In this document: positions 36,901-42,094 of the stretch, piece after piece
Layout of the letters: each line of letters begins with the position of its first letter
How positions within the stretch are numbered: the stretch's first letter is position 1
Virus record (IMG/VR): IMGVR_UViG_3300025102_000075
Coordinates: 1 to 42,096 of that record
Direction: 5' to 3' (one strand)
Length of the DNA stretch: 42,096 nt
Source of the DNA: a virus
The notes under the pieces: generated by a model
What the model saw: only the letters and a program-made list of their open reading frames with translations
Told to the model about the DNA's origin: nothing
The model's database searches: none
Position numbers and translations under genes: made by a program

Positions 36901-37266
36901 TTAGCAGGTGCTCAAATTATTACAGCTTTTACAAATTTACCTATTGATCGGGTTATGAAAAAAGCTAATAACATAAGAGGTATATTAAGTGAACAGTCTC
37001 AAATGTGGCAAAAAGTAGCAATGGCTCTTGGTTATTCTTCTTATGATGTTGGTTTACCATACTACGGTGGTTGGGACAAGCCAGTTGAACCTACAGAAGC
37101 AGAGCTTAAGAGACAAGAAATAGATGTCATGAAAAAAGATACTAACACTTCTGAGCAAACGCAAATGCTATTAGATCTAGGTCTTGACAAAAAACAAATT
37201 AAAGCATTGCGTTATGAAGACGCTAGAGTTAAAAAAATAATTGAACTACAAAATAAAAAGAAATGA
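27979..37266 (+). CDS. Giant multidomain ejection protein with HAD domain
   Basis: 3095 residues. The front (1-75) is acidic and disordered; ~395-500 is coiled coil; ~635-680 is a Gly-rich hydrophobic segment. Near 1145-1149 there is an IEEIFHAN metal-site-like motif and near 1225 a VDIEEVMAQ. Residues ~2155-2365 form a HAD-type domain: FDFDDT (D2164, D2166), ILTAR (~2287-2291), GKAEAK (K2322) and YFADD (D2345, D2346). The C-terminal ~500 residues are helical with hydrophobic stretches (~2640-2660, ~2845) and an ALGYSSYDVG end near 3015. It would be packaged and ejected with the DNA, as for podovirus giant internal proteins or phage polyvalent proteins. Substrate unknown. No RNA-polymerase motif found. 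Confidence 0.75.
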   Translation: MTLEEKTIELQSQFPPLKVEQIIEILKNFKPTEETVEDVEETTTEETKEEVKEPAVAETDTTVTAEKNEVSDPSGSGDGESQLDPYALRNLDIINQRAERAIAMDAAVDVRKSRRSLEEASGFVADFKSSANVIEEVGVFKDKDGDIIDTSNVPIPKSFTQERKDLYDAKNQKYDDTIVREEPEIEITEEQRLDEAEQEYIKANGTDVVKLLPAGVKKYQIFGPDYDYDQNRSARNIKFKDFAKLETVKNQALSVLDQINDPSFAEFTPKEITDQAALNHFGKLDDIRIQDTETYGFGVDKESYTNPRYENKKEYEDYLLKTLGEEKFEQYKLYNPTYSNIYSEDFEGGDFGVTPEQQEQATNELIAKKVQRTMYSAYDDANMSGSTLGSNRALGIISKIYDENIGEAQKEVKALDIFEDDLEKTGTNLSKRSKEIEDKVAPIVKNIQNLANKSKELKAKIKEYRDSNFFSSLDPGYIKTVEEYNESITNYQQAYSEYKSSEIGQLANTLNQDVKIYKYRLSEFEKRAEASSKDPARVIEHSLGLDYSNWAKVTNSLYNTFIKDTRNFANLTAQGFLKMVNFLALSAEGEAIINTTVYNLEQNMYNYNSELARETQANIAPSLSLDDIGKDGIGFFDYSMQALSDQTGTIALGASYLLTGGTTSLLTGGLKAGSSFATRRAFRMMQKRVALAQQRIVSNTFFAVETGGAISEANREKYDAVKSLDFYNEAISSGQYTAEELEDMGLDIDDIRRKANYSWNSMAFNAYGAGAIARYAEKLGTIRMPSILRNASKSRGMENIIKTKIYKHDFGLKALYTGKRALQGLRPLATKAIPGELLEEGLTEIGHKALRYYALDENGSWLEGINKDFLAKTSLSSIAMMAPGSMQNVFTTLKSDFRSIDDLSANIKLRDRLNQITLLMPSLEGARLVEAKKEKRDILRTFALNEVSTIQKLNHLTADQIFEIAEASRIQRDLAKQARLIGQDGSTDAESRNEIAKINEEYSNLQKVKDNLLNTKKRQMALAAKNMREQMGAPSAIDLEYNLGLYDMAVDSAGVLMNKDGNFIQIPAKEDGGIPSPAEVINILKENGYSDARAEALASQLVGDAPSNALYDGNNIIVNDYAIKYRIYTSLNKSDAEYAAIAPIEEIFHANIKAKNLQNADGELSDLATTAIEDTIKILKQNKDTGVISEQDYNDLLKRFELYRDGKGKVVLNSGQRGAAGVDIEEVMAQMNNANILGKINANDLKGAPSIRTFLNGVVSNIMGDSAWLMDLKDSNDVLNFLDTFKKRYEARNILVDSDEEQKDTTPVIDLQTETQVDENLRVAASRGQQINPAEEAAGYQVAPLAAFLAADVKSGEKTNEQLIVDAAPKNQATPEVRIASQDALVEANWPVISKALKIDPSGEIPQPFIKLAVQEMFRDTFPGRGVKAKFFDKFNPKLKNKVTTFLESQLKDRTGDILERAKAIQAGKQDLGIEKAGGVIDTTVTETVKETAVKRPPSETGVYTPVVAENLDIDVLTEKVDQNGDRIPKTSEQIKTEVDAVVNEAIKADTEGVTGVTRFGQVKVGPKLAAVLGKAFNLNPKVFLQKGFNLSGNFENLRQYLLKNAQEDFSNLPEAYDPSISGKNRVSGAAFIPENVKNEFYKKVEGTNRFELDKSKTVKDYINLLKESDGRSTGATTVKGLADLHFRNKIAETLIEPSTRRITGIKFNRGKKLINPVDVLRELESGANVQSYNKTLRIFGAKPLSSKNLDVNSSKFPSIVTDYLNKNNIPIPEGLEGFLNKNFKGVENFKDFDEKFSQLKKDFPELNKKKVKDAITKSFFNTITANKDVLEYRDWVRNTLFPIFPKSFFTSGAFAGAGVSGPSRNFYYYAVGDLDLDNNKFAPEDADIAAAVTRVGYTTGSGINRKMTQSWYKNEFLTGRTAKLNKQKLKGLEKIFLKFQKLMNTGTDAQKIANMRGIAALLSSTSQGMGGIVRVAAPITFVGTKLNNGIVEEHTMPASLVAKYLFESAIKGDVKTNFKNVARNYQQGLLGKLDDNKLKGNNNGIKFNYTQMMPQDWQFSDNVWNRYFNFNVASQNGGINGNNYVMADGKTLAQVAQVTPSGLPITNKNKPQIKAANVLNASMSNLANNQTNEEQVNTYKKADKAISLGQLGIKASRGISIFDFDDTLARSKSMVIVTMPFLKGDSDMANVVARRLFKDKFKNLPSFKQTYSSLNAEDKLKVLKEIPGKKRKINATEFAKESASLEAQGATFDFSEFAEVIKGEKGPLFDLAVRRKGKFGNKDIFILTARPDIAAPAIYEFLKGVGLEIPLENITGLADGKAEAKANWVIEKAAEGYNDFYFADDAIKNVKAVKQVLDQIDVKSKVQLAKASKGKAFNTIINDMIQDSSGIESYKTFSAAKARTVGRDKGRFDWLTMASSAEDFKGLLYRLLGNGKKGEAQYEFLKTNLIDPYNRAEDSIIQAKISAANDFMALKEQFPGLPKTLETETGVGKFTYQHALRTYIWTQQGMSIPGLSKTDVNKLNKFITDDAKLQAFADQLISIQKGKPYPKPGKEWLGGNLTTDIIGGINKVNRKEYQQEWQENVDIIFSPENLNKMEAAYGTRWRKALENSLARMKAGTNRLGYTDSSNAVLDWVNNSVGAVMFLNTRSALLQTISAVNFLNWGDNNIIKAGAAFANQKQYWADFMTLINSDYLVQRRNGLKINVSESEIADAVKDSQNKPKAAIAFLLSKGFVFTRYADSFAIATGGSTFYRNRIKKYVKEGMDQKLAEQKAFEDFKDVAEESQQSSDPSKISMQQASGAGRVILNWANTPMQYVRIQKRDLQDLIAGRGDPKVKIARIAYYGVVQNLIFNALQQALFAIGFGDDDEDEDPKKKARDDKRIARVANGMIDSQLKGLGIAGMGMLSVKNTLMKIYEESKKKRPEYEAAAIEALSFSPAISSKYRKFVGGLKSFSWNMKEIKEKGFSLDNPAYLAGAQIITAFTNLPIDRVMKKANNIRGILSEQSQMWQKVAMALGYSSYDVGLPYYGGWDKPVEPTEAELKRQEIDVMKKDTNTSEQTQMLLDLGLDKKQIKALRYEDARVKKIIELQNKKK

Positions 37267-37670
37267 TTATGGGACCAGGAAAAAAAATGACAGCAACAAA
37301 AAAACCAGTAAAAAAAAGAGATCCTAATGTTTCTACTAGAAACTATAATGCCGCTACAGGTATAACACATGAGTTTATGCAAGATGATGCAGGGAACTCT
37401 GTAACTCCTGGTTATGATTTTGAAAAAGCACCTCAATATGAAGCTAACGCTATTAAAAAATACGGTAGTTTAGAAGCTTCAAGAAAGGCGTATGCTGGTA
37501 AAGGTATGCCAATGAAAGGATCAGCACTCTATGGTAAAATAAGTTCAGCTTGCAAAGCTGCAGCAAAAAAGAAATTTAAGGTTTGGCCTAGTGCTTATGC
37601 TTCTGGTTGGGGTGTACGCTGTACTAAAGCCGGTGGACCTGGTAAATTTGGCGGAGGCAAAAATAAATAA
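37263..37670 (+). CDS. Basic protein with DUF5872-like C-terminus
   Basis: 135 residues, very Lys-rich at both ends. The C-terminal part, KISSACKAAAKKKFKVWPSAYASGWGVRC spread over two strands of the motif, contains the KFxVWPSAYASGW signature I know from uncharacterised small phage/viral proteins (DUF5872-like). It starts at ATGA overlapping the giant gene stop; a second ATG at 37269 is an alternative. Basic charge suggests binding of DNA or RNA. It is the first of a run of short basic proteins leading to the lysis genes. Confidence 0.65.
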   Translation: MIMGPGKKMTATKKPVKKRDPNVSTRNYNAATGITHEFMQDDAGNSVTPGYDFEKAPQYEANAIKKYGSLEASRKAYAGKGMPMKGSALYGKISSACKAAAKKKFKVWPSAYASGWGVRCTKAGGPGKFGGGKNK

Positions 37671-37843
37671 TGGCAAAAGCGTATCGCGGAGTTTTAAAAG
37701 CTCGTATAAATAAATTATACGGAGGCGATGTTACTTGTGCTAAAGTGAAAAAATTAAAAGCTAGAAAAGAAGCGACTGGTCGAGACAAGCAGTTGGCTAA
37801 TTGGTTTATAAACATGCAAGATTGCAATAAAAAAAGAAAATAA
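37670..37843 (+). CDS. Small basic hypothetical protein, 57 aa
   Basis: ATG at 37670 in a TAATG junction with the previous gene and TAA at 37841-37843 in another with the next gene. 57 residues, starting MAKAYRGVLKARINKLYGGD, with two Cys (positions 23 and 52) and basic helices. The one-base junctions on both sides and codon use like its neighbours support it as real. Function unknown; it may bind nucleic acid. Confidence 0.65.
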   Translation: MAKAYRGVLKARINKLYGGDVTCAKVKKLKARKEATGRDKQLANWFINMQDCNKKRK

Positions 37844-38247
37844 TGGCATATAAACAAAAAACACCAATGTTACATTGCGCCGCAACTGTGATGCACTCAA
37901 AGCCTTGGAATAAAATGCGCAACAGAACTGCTGCTGTATCTGGTAGAGGCGATGGTAATAAAGCAGGATTAAAGCATGCAGAAGAAGAAAGATCTCCGCT
38001 TAATAAACAAAAAGGCGGAGGAACTACTAAAACTTGTTTGCCTGCTGCTAAGATAAAAAGCATGAGTAAAGAAGAAAGACAAAAGCTTGTTAACTCTAAA
38101 AAAGCTTCTGGTGCTAAAGGTAAATACAAAAGATCTTCTAAAACAAATGTAAGTGGTGCTCGTAAAAAAGGAGCTACACTCAGAGACTGGTTTGAAAAAG
38201 AAGACTGGAGAAGAGTTGATGATCCATCTAAAAAATGCGGAGAATAA
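37843..38247 (+). CDS. Basic Cys-containing hypothetical protein
   Basis: 134 residues. A central CLPAAKIKSMSKEERQKLVN then KKASGAKGKYK, and a C-terminal TLRDWFEKEDWRRVDD with a final CGE, form a pattern I recognise from small marine phage proteins: CxPxxK.SMSxxER plus DWFxxxxWxRxD...CG. The Cys at each end could bind metal. The function is unknown. It starts in a TAATG junction and is followed by a one-TM protein after two bases. Basic charge again suggests nucleic-acid or peptidoglycan contact. Confidence 0.65.
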   Translation: MAYKQKTPMLHCAATVMHSKPWNKMRNRTAAVSGRGDGNKAGLKHAEEERSPLNKQKGGGTTKTCLPAAKIKSMSKEERQKLVNSKKASGAKGKYKRSSKTNVSGARKKGATLRDWFEKEDWRRVDDPSKKCGE

Positions 38248-38248
38248 A

Positions 38249-38410
38249 ATGAGTATATCAGATATTAAGCTTTACGCTATGAGCGCAGGCACGCTAGGTG
38301 TCACAACATTTACACAAATAGAAGACGGTTTAAAAATTTTATTATTACTAATAACTATAGGTTATACTATTTCTAAATGGGTTAACATTAAAAAAGAAAA
38401 CGAAAATTGA
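38249..38410 (+). CDS. One-TM holin candidate
   Basis: ATG 38249 gives 53 residues; the frame could be extended upstream to 38153 but that would overlap the previous gene by 95 bases and is unlikely. The sequence begins MSISDIKLYAMSAGTLGVTT and has a hydrophobic segment at about 29-46 (KILLLLITIGYTISKW) with a charged C-terminus (KKENEN). It directly precedes an M15 endopeptidase gene, overlapping it by 4 bases, the classical arrangement holin-endolysin. Alternatively it is a spanin-like helper. The other holin-like gene is at 2180. Confidence 0.65.
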   Translation: MSISDIKLYAMSAGTLGVTTFTQIEDGLKILLLLITIGYTISKWVNIKKENEN

Positions 38411-38760
38411 AATATTTTAAGCTAGAAGAGTTTGATTCACCTGATGAACCAGGTAGCGGTAAGTATATGAATAAAGAAATAATATATATGCTAGATGCGG
38501 TAAGAAAAGAATATGGTAAACCTATTAGAGTAAATTCTGGTTATAGAACAAAAGCTAGAAATAAAAAAATAGGTGGTGTTGCAGATTCTTCACACGTAAA
38601 AGGTTTAGCTGTTGATATATCATGCACAACATCTAGCGATAGGTTTAAACTATTAAGCTTACTAACAAAGACCGGTTTTAAAAGAATAGGTGTCGCTAAA
38701 TCTTTTATACACGTAGACATCGACAAAGATAAATCACAAAATGTAATTTGGACATATTAA
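38407..38760 (+). CDS. Peptidase M15 endolysin (hedgehog/DD-peptidase fold)
   Basis: 117 residues. The zinc motif SxHxxGxAxD is S62-H63-V-K-G66-L-A68-V-D70, and the third ligand is H102 in FIHVDID (with D104). It is compact like other phage L-alanyl-D-glutamate or D-Ala-D-Ala peptidases of family M15. The start is a TTG at 38407, overlapping the holin stop, because the family N-terminus MKYFKLEEFDSPDEPGSG begins there and no ATG fits. It cuts peptide cross-links of peptidoglycan at the end of infection. There is no signal peptide, so export depends on the holin. Confidence 0.88.
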   Translation: MKYFKLEEFDSPDEPGSGKYMNKEIIYMLDAVRKEYGKPIRVNSGYRTKARNKKIGGVADSSHVKGLAVDISCTTSSDRFKLLSLLTKTGFKRIGVAKSFIHVDIDKDKSQNVIWTY

Positions 38761-38761
38761 T

Positions 38762-39046
38762 ATGAAATCACCAGTAGAGATAAAAGAAAAAGCTTACGAA
38801 AAGCAAAATAGAAAAATGCGGTCAGAGTATACCTCTGAAACCGGTAAGAAATTAGGTAAAAGACTTACAAAAGGAAGTAACAAGCGAAGAGTGTCATTTG
38901 CTTGTAGATTTGCTGGTATGGCTGGAGCAATGAAAGATGCTAAAGGCGAACCAACTAAAAAAGCAATGGCACTAAAAAAGTGGGGTTTCGGTAGCGTAGA
39001 AGCAGCTAGAAACTTTTGTCAAAAAAATAAATCAAAAAAATCATGA
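38762..39046 (+). CDS. Small basic hypothetical protein after the endolysin
   Basis: 94 residues, strongly basic. The middle RRVSFACRFAGMAGAMKD and then KKWGFGSVEAARNFC form a pattern common to small marine phage proteins of unknown function: SFACRFAGMxGxMKDxKGxPTxxAxALxxWGFGSxEAAxxFC. It has two Cys, one in each half. It begins one base after the endolysin stop and its TGA overlaps the next ATG by 4 bases. A DNA-binding or virion-packaged role is possible, not shown. Confidence 0.7.
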   Translation: MKSPVEIKEKAYEKQNRKMRSEYTSETGKKLGKRLTKGSNKRRVSFACRFAGMAGAMKDAKGEPTKKAMALKKWGFGSVEAARNFCQKNKSKKS

Positions 39047-39522
39047 GCACATCAAAATTCTCAAATCCTTTTATGGAAAAAAGCGTCTTAACTCCTTTAC
39101 ACGGTAACGCTTTTATTAAAGCAAAAATAGACGCAGAAAATGCTGGTAAAACTAGTTTTAGTTTTAATGGTAGAAACTATCCATTAAAAATGGTATCACC
39201 TTTTAATGACAATCATAATGAAGATCCTAAAAAAATAATTGGAGAGCAAACATATGAATTTGAAAAAGATAAACCTAGCGGAAATTATGTAGCTGGTTTA
39301 AGTTTAGACATAGATAAATCACCTGATCCATCAGACTTCACTGGTTTTAATGGTATAACTACTAAAGGTACAAGTGATAGATTAGTTATAACTCCAGAGC
39401 AGAAGAAAAAAATGGAGAAAAATAAAGTAATGACAAACAACTTTATTGACCAAATGGAGAAAATGAATGTAAAGAAAGACAGCGTGTCTGGAGGTAAAAA
39501 CTTTTATAGTATAAAAAAATAA
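39043..39522 (+). CDS. Hypothetical protein
   Basis: 159 residues, start in ATGA overlap with the preceding stop. The first half has short strands (SFSFNGRNYPLKMVSPFND), the second half is Lys-rich and helical (TPEQKKKMEKNKVMTNNF), ending with GGKNFYSIKK. The motif FxNGxxYPLK resembles small tail or packaged proteins but no family is recognised. It belongs to the run of small basic genes after the lysis genes. It is probably expressed late. Confidence 0.6.
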   Translation: MSTSKFSNPFMEKSVLTPLHGNAFIKAKIDAENAGKTSFSFNGRNYPLKMVSPFNDNHNEDPKKIIGEQTYEFEKDKPSGNYVAGLSLDIDKSPDPSDFTGFNGITTKGTSDRLVITPEQKKKMEKNKVMTNNFIDQMEKMNVKKDSVSGGKNFYSIKK

Positions 39523-39534
39523 ATCAAAAAAATA

Positions 39535-39825
39535 ATGATAAGTAAATCACCATTTAAACAAGACAAGTGTACTGCTGCTTGGGATAAAATGAAAAAAAAG
39601 TATGAAGCTAAAGGTCCTAATGGCTTGAAAGAATATAATGCAGAAAAAAATGAGTTTACTTGTAAAAACGGTAAAATAGTTTTAAAAGACAGCGATGAAG
39701 ATAAAGGAAAAGATGGTAAGCTAGCTAGATCTAAAGAAGAAGTAGCAAAGTTTGCAGCTGATAGAAAAAGAGATAAAGCTTTTAGAACAAGCAAAGCTGA
39801 CGAATCAGTAATGAATAAAAATTAA
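39535..39825 (+). CDS. Small charged hypothetical protein
   Basis: 96 residues with KSPFKQDKCTAAWDKMKKKYEA at the start, one CK pair in the middle (FTCKNGK) and a Lys/Asp/Arg-rich second half (DSDEDKGKDGKLARSKEEV). Mostly helical and hydrophilic. It shows no recognisable domain. It lies 12 bases after the previous gene and 3 before the next in the same block. Possibly a nucleic-acid-binding or virion-associated protein, inferred only from charge. Confidence 0.55.
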   Translation: MISKSPFKQDKCTAAWDKMKKKYEAKGPNGLKEYNAEKNEFTCKNGKIVLKDSDEDKGKDGKLARSKEEVAKFAADRKRDKAFRTSKADESVMNKN

Positions 39826-39828
39826 ATT

Positions 39829-39969
39829 ATGGGAAAATTATTAGTAAAATTAGGATTATGGATGCAGGCCTGCTGGTGTAAGCTAATGTGCAAATGGAAC
39901 TGGTTAGTATCTAAATTAATTGTAGATGTTAAAGATTGTCCAGTGGCACAGTGTGTGTGCAAAAAATAA
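39829..39969 (+). CDS. Cys/Trp-rich micro-protein, 46 aa
   Basis: ATG 39829, TAA 39967-39969. The product MGKLLVKLGLWMQACWCKLM (first 20) has six Cys at 15, 17, 21, 37, 42 and 44, arranged CxCxxxC then CxxxxCxC, and four Trp. The first half is amphipathic/hydrophobic. Short length, Trp and Cys composition fit a membrane-active or metal-binding peptide. It is the last gene of the rightward block before the terminator. A function cannot be assigned. Confidence 0.55.
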   Translation: MGKLLVKLGLWMQACWCKLMCKWNWLVSKLIVDVKDCPVAQCVCKK

Positions 39970-40009
39970 GGAACAAAGATAACTGGGCGTACCATACCCA
40001 AAAGTTCCT
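39969..40009 (+). ncRNA. Foldable 3' segment before terminator (speculative)
   Basis: AGGAAC (39969-39974) can pair with GTTCCT (40004-40009), enclosing an inner TGGG/CCCA stem with a nine-base loop. This 41-base shape just before the terminator may be part of a 3' untranslated structure protecting the mRNA end, or a small RNA. No coding function is seen. Confidence 0.25.
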
Positions 40010-40015
40010 GTAACC

Positions 40016-40053
40016 GAAGGGGATCTCAAACGAGGTCCCCTTCATTGTTTTTA
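40016..40053 (+). terminator. Rho-independent terminator of the late block
   Basis: GAAGGGGATCTC (40016-40027) pairs with GAGGTCCCCTTC (40032-40043), 12 pairs with one G-T, across loop AAAC, followed by ATTGTTTTTA. This is the strongest terminator in the window and ends rightward transcription between the convergent blocks. The minus-strand side lacks a T run, so the RNR transcript may run into it. Confidence 0.9.
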
Positions 40054-41772
40054 TCCGTCACAGGCAATACAATCTTCGCTCATAGCTTGTTGAGCTATGT
40101 CGCCGCGTAGTACCGATTCAGTTCTAGTATAGTATAAGGTTTTAATACCTTTTTTCCATGCTGACATATGAACTTGATTAATCCATTTTGGTGTAGCTAC
40201 ACTAGGAAACGCTAGGTTCAAGCTAACAGACTGATCTATGTACTGTTGCCTGATACCAGCTTGATTTACTAGTTCGAGTTGATTGATCTCTTTAAACGTT
40301 TTAAAAACGTCCTTAGCCGGTACGTCGTGTGGTCCAACCACAACCCCGTCAAGCTCAGATAGACCTTGAACACTACCACCATCTGCCAGAATTTTATCCC
40401 ATGTTTCATTGTTATTAATTTTAAGTTTTCTAAGTAATTTTAAAAGTGTAGGATTTTTTCTTATAAATGTTCCTTTAGCTGATTGCTCTGTAAATACATT
40501 AGCAGCCCAAGGTTCTATTCCCGGCGAAATGTTTCCGCTAAGCTTTGAATTACTAACAGTGGGAGCAATAGCGCGCAAGTGAGTATTACGCATGCTAGTG
40601 CCAGTGCACCACAGAGGCTCACCATAAACCTCAGCAAGATCTCTACTAGCTCGTTCAGACTCGATTTTAATTTGAGAAAATATTTTCCTAGTTTCAAACT
40701 GAGCAAGTAAACCTTCAAAAGGAATAGCCTTTTCTTGGAGATAGGTGTGCCATCCCAATACACCCAACCCAAGTGCTCGTCCTTTCGTAGCGGAACGAAT
40801 GGCATTTTCAAAACCTCTAAGTCCTTTTGCTCTTTGAATAAATTCCTCCATGACGCCATCAAGAAACCACGTGGCGTGGTATATAAGGTTGCTTCCTTTC
40901 CATTCATCATATTTAGCTAAGTTTAAAGACGACAAGCAGCATACAAAGCTATGGTTCTCATCTGTGTGTAATGTAATCTCTGAACATATGTTTGTCATAT
41001 GCACCTTTAGCCCGTTGTCTTTGTAGGCTTTAGGGTTATTTTTGTTTGTATTCCCTTTAAAAAGAATGTAAGGTTCGCCAGTAGCTTTACGCTTTTGAAG
41101 TAATTTTCCCCAGCGTTTTCTAGCGTCTCTATCTCCTTGTTCAATTTTACGCATGAACTTATCGCCAACCACAGCGCATTGGTGCAGATTAAGTGATTGT
41201 CTATTGACATCACCTTTGGGTTCACGTATTTCTAGCCACTCTTCGAAATCGGGGTGATCAATGTTAATATTAACTGATGCAGCTCCTCGTCGGACAGATC
41301 CTTGATTAGTTGCAAGTATGGTCGAGTCGTATATTTTGCAGAAGGGCACGACTCCATCTGATGTTCCATTTCCTGTTATTTTAGCGCCGGCGGGTCTTAT
41401 TTGATTTATACCGATACCAACTCCACCGCCGTGTTTAGCGAGTAGCATCATCTCTAAGTTTTTACTACCTATGTCCTGAATCGAGTCTGCAACATCAATG
41501 CCAAAGCAAGATATAGGTAAACCGCGATCAGTCCCTGTATTTGATAACACAGGGCTAGCCAGACACAACCAGCCATTCCAAATATAATCAAAGAACGTTC
41601 CGGCCATCTCAGGTTTGTAAAGTCTACGAGCAACCGTTTTAGCAACTCGCATGTATGCTTCACGAGGCGTTTCATCTTGTAATAAGTAACCGCCTGCAAT
41701 AGTTTTCTTGTATACGTCTGTATCACCCCACTTAGGGTAATCTTCTCCTTTTTTCCATTCATTGTTCCACAT
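40051..41772 (-). CDS. nrdA: Class I ribonucleotide reductase, large (alpha) subunit
   Basis: 573 residues. Key residues: C89 (PISCFG) as the reducing Cys partner, N261-x-C263-x-E265 (NICSEI) as radical-site motif, C278/C279 (CCLSSLNL) as the second redox Cys, Y547-Y548 (LYYTRTES) for radical transfer, and a C-terminal C568-IA-C571 pair. The P-loop-like PTVSNSKLSGNISPGIEP (~404-421) matches class I alpha proteins. It turns NDPs into dNDPs for phage DNA synthesis and needs a beta subunit not seen here. The N-terminus lacks an ATP-cone, so dATP inhibition is probably lost. GC content is uneven. It starts directly after the upstream stop. Confidence 0.9.
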   Translation of the reverse strand: MWNNEWKKGEDYPKWGDTDVYKKTIAGGYLLQDETPREAYMRVAKTVARRLYKPEMAGTFFDYIWNGWLCLASPVLSNTGTDRGLPISCFGIDVADSIQDIGSKNLEMMLLAKHGGGVGIGINQIRPAGAKITGNGTSDGVVPFCKIYDSTILATNQGSVRRGAASVNINIDHPDFEEWLEIREPKGDVNRQSLNLHQCAVVGDKFMRKIEQGDRDARKRWGKLLQKRKATGEPYILFKGNTNKNNPKAYKDNGLKVHMTNICSEITLHTDENHSFVCCLSSLNLAKYDEWKGSNLIYHATWFLDGVMEEFIQRAKGLRGFENAIRSATKGRALGLGVLGWHTYLQEKAIPFEGLLAQFETRKIFSQIKIESERASRDLAEVYGEPLWCTGTSMRNTHLRAIAPTVSNSKLSGNISPGIEPWAANVFTEQSAKGTFIRKNPTLLKLLRKLKINNNETWDKILADGGSVQGLSELDGVVVGPHDVPAKDVFKTFKEINQLELVNQAGIRQQYIDQSVSLNLAFPSVATPKWINQVHMSAWKKGIKTLYYTRTESVLRGDIAQQAMSEDCIACDG

Positions 41773-42042
41773 TTATATTCCGTTTATTAAGTGTATTATC
41801 CATGCTATTAAACCGTTGATGTTTAAAGCAACTAAATTCCATTGTTTACGCGATGATGTTTGTACTATTACACATATAAAACCCATGATAAAAAATATAG
41901 GGTTAATAGTCCATTGTCCTGCTATAACAAAGCCTGCGCCCATGTAACCGACACGTGACGCAAACTTCTGCCAAGATGTAAGCTTATTAGTATAACGTAG
42001 GGCTTTAATCAGCCTGTACTTCCATCTTCTTTTTCTCTCCAT
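41773..42042 (-). CDS. Small membrane protein upstream of nrdA
   Basis: 89 residues. After a basic N-terminus (MERKRRWKYR) come hydrophobic stretches around GYMGAGFVIAGQ, NPIFFIMGFICVIVQT and LNINGLIAWIIHLING, probably two to three membrane passes. Its stop and the nrdA ATG are adjacent, so the two genes are co-transcribed and coupled. Such genes beside phage nrd genes have unknown roles. A link to nucleotide metabolism is not implied by the sequence; membrane takeover is equally possible. Confidence 0.65.
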   Translation of the reverse strand: MERKRRWKYRLIKALRYTNKLTSWQKFASRVGYMGAGFVIAGQWTINPIFFIMGFICVIVQTSSRKQWNLVALNINGLIAWIIHLINGI

Positions 42043-42094
42043 CTTCTTTTAGTTTATTTTTTAATTTCTCTATTGCTTCATCATAACCTGGCAT
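42005..42094 (-). CDS. Short or partial ORF at the right edge
   Basis: From an ATG at 42094 the frame gives 29 residues (MPGYDEAIEKLKNKLKEDGE... to ...VQAD) ending at 42005. It overlaps the membrane-protein gene by 38 bases in another frame. Charge and Lys/Glu helix content are like a C-terminal tail, so it is probably the end of a longer gene whose start lies beyond the window; a real 29-residue peptide is less likely. Confidence 0.4.
   Translation of the reverse strand: MPGYDEAIEKLKNKLKEDGEKKKMEVQAD

Noticed and set aside
27979-37266. N4-type virion RNA polymerase
   Set aside because: The size and position fit, but I could not find RNA-polymerase catalytic motifs; the DFDDT motif belongs to a HAD domain.
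27979-37266. Tape-measure protein
   Set aside because: The giant protein has enzyme-like and hydrophobic domains and no long tail genes (tube, sheath, chaperone) are present.
38153-38410. Longer version of the holin candidate
   Set aside because: The extension overlaps the previous gene by 95 bases and has a charged, non-family-like N-terminus; the ATG at 38249 is preferred.
39969-40009. tRNA gene
   Set aside because: The element is too short (41 bases) and lacks a cloverleaf with anticodon and T-arm.
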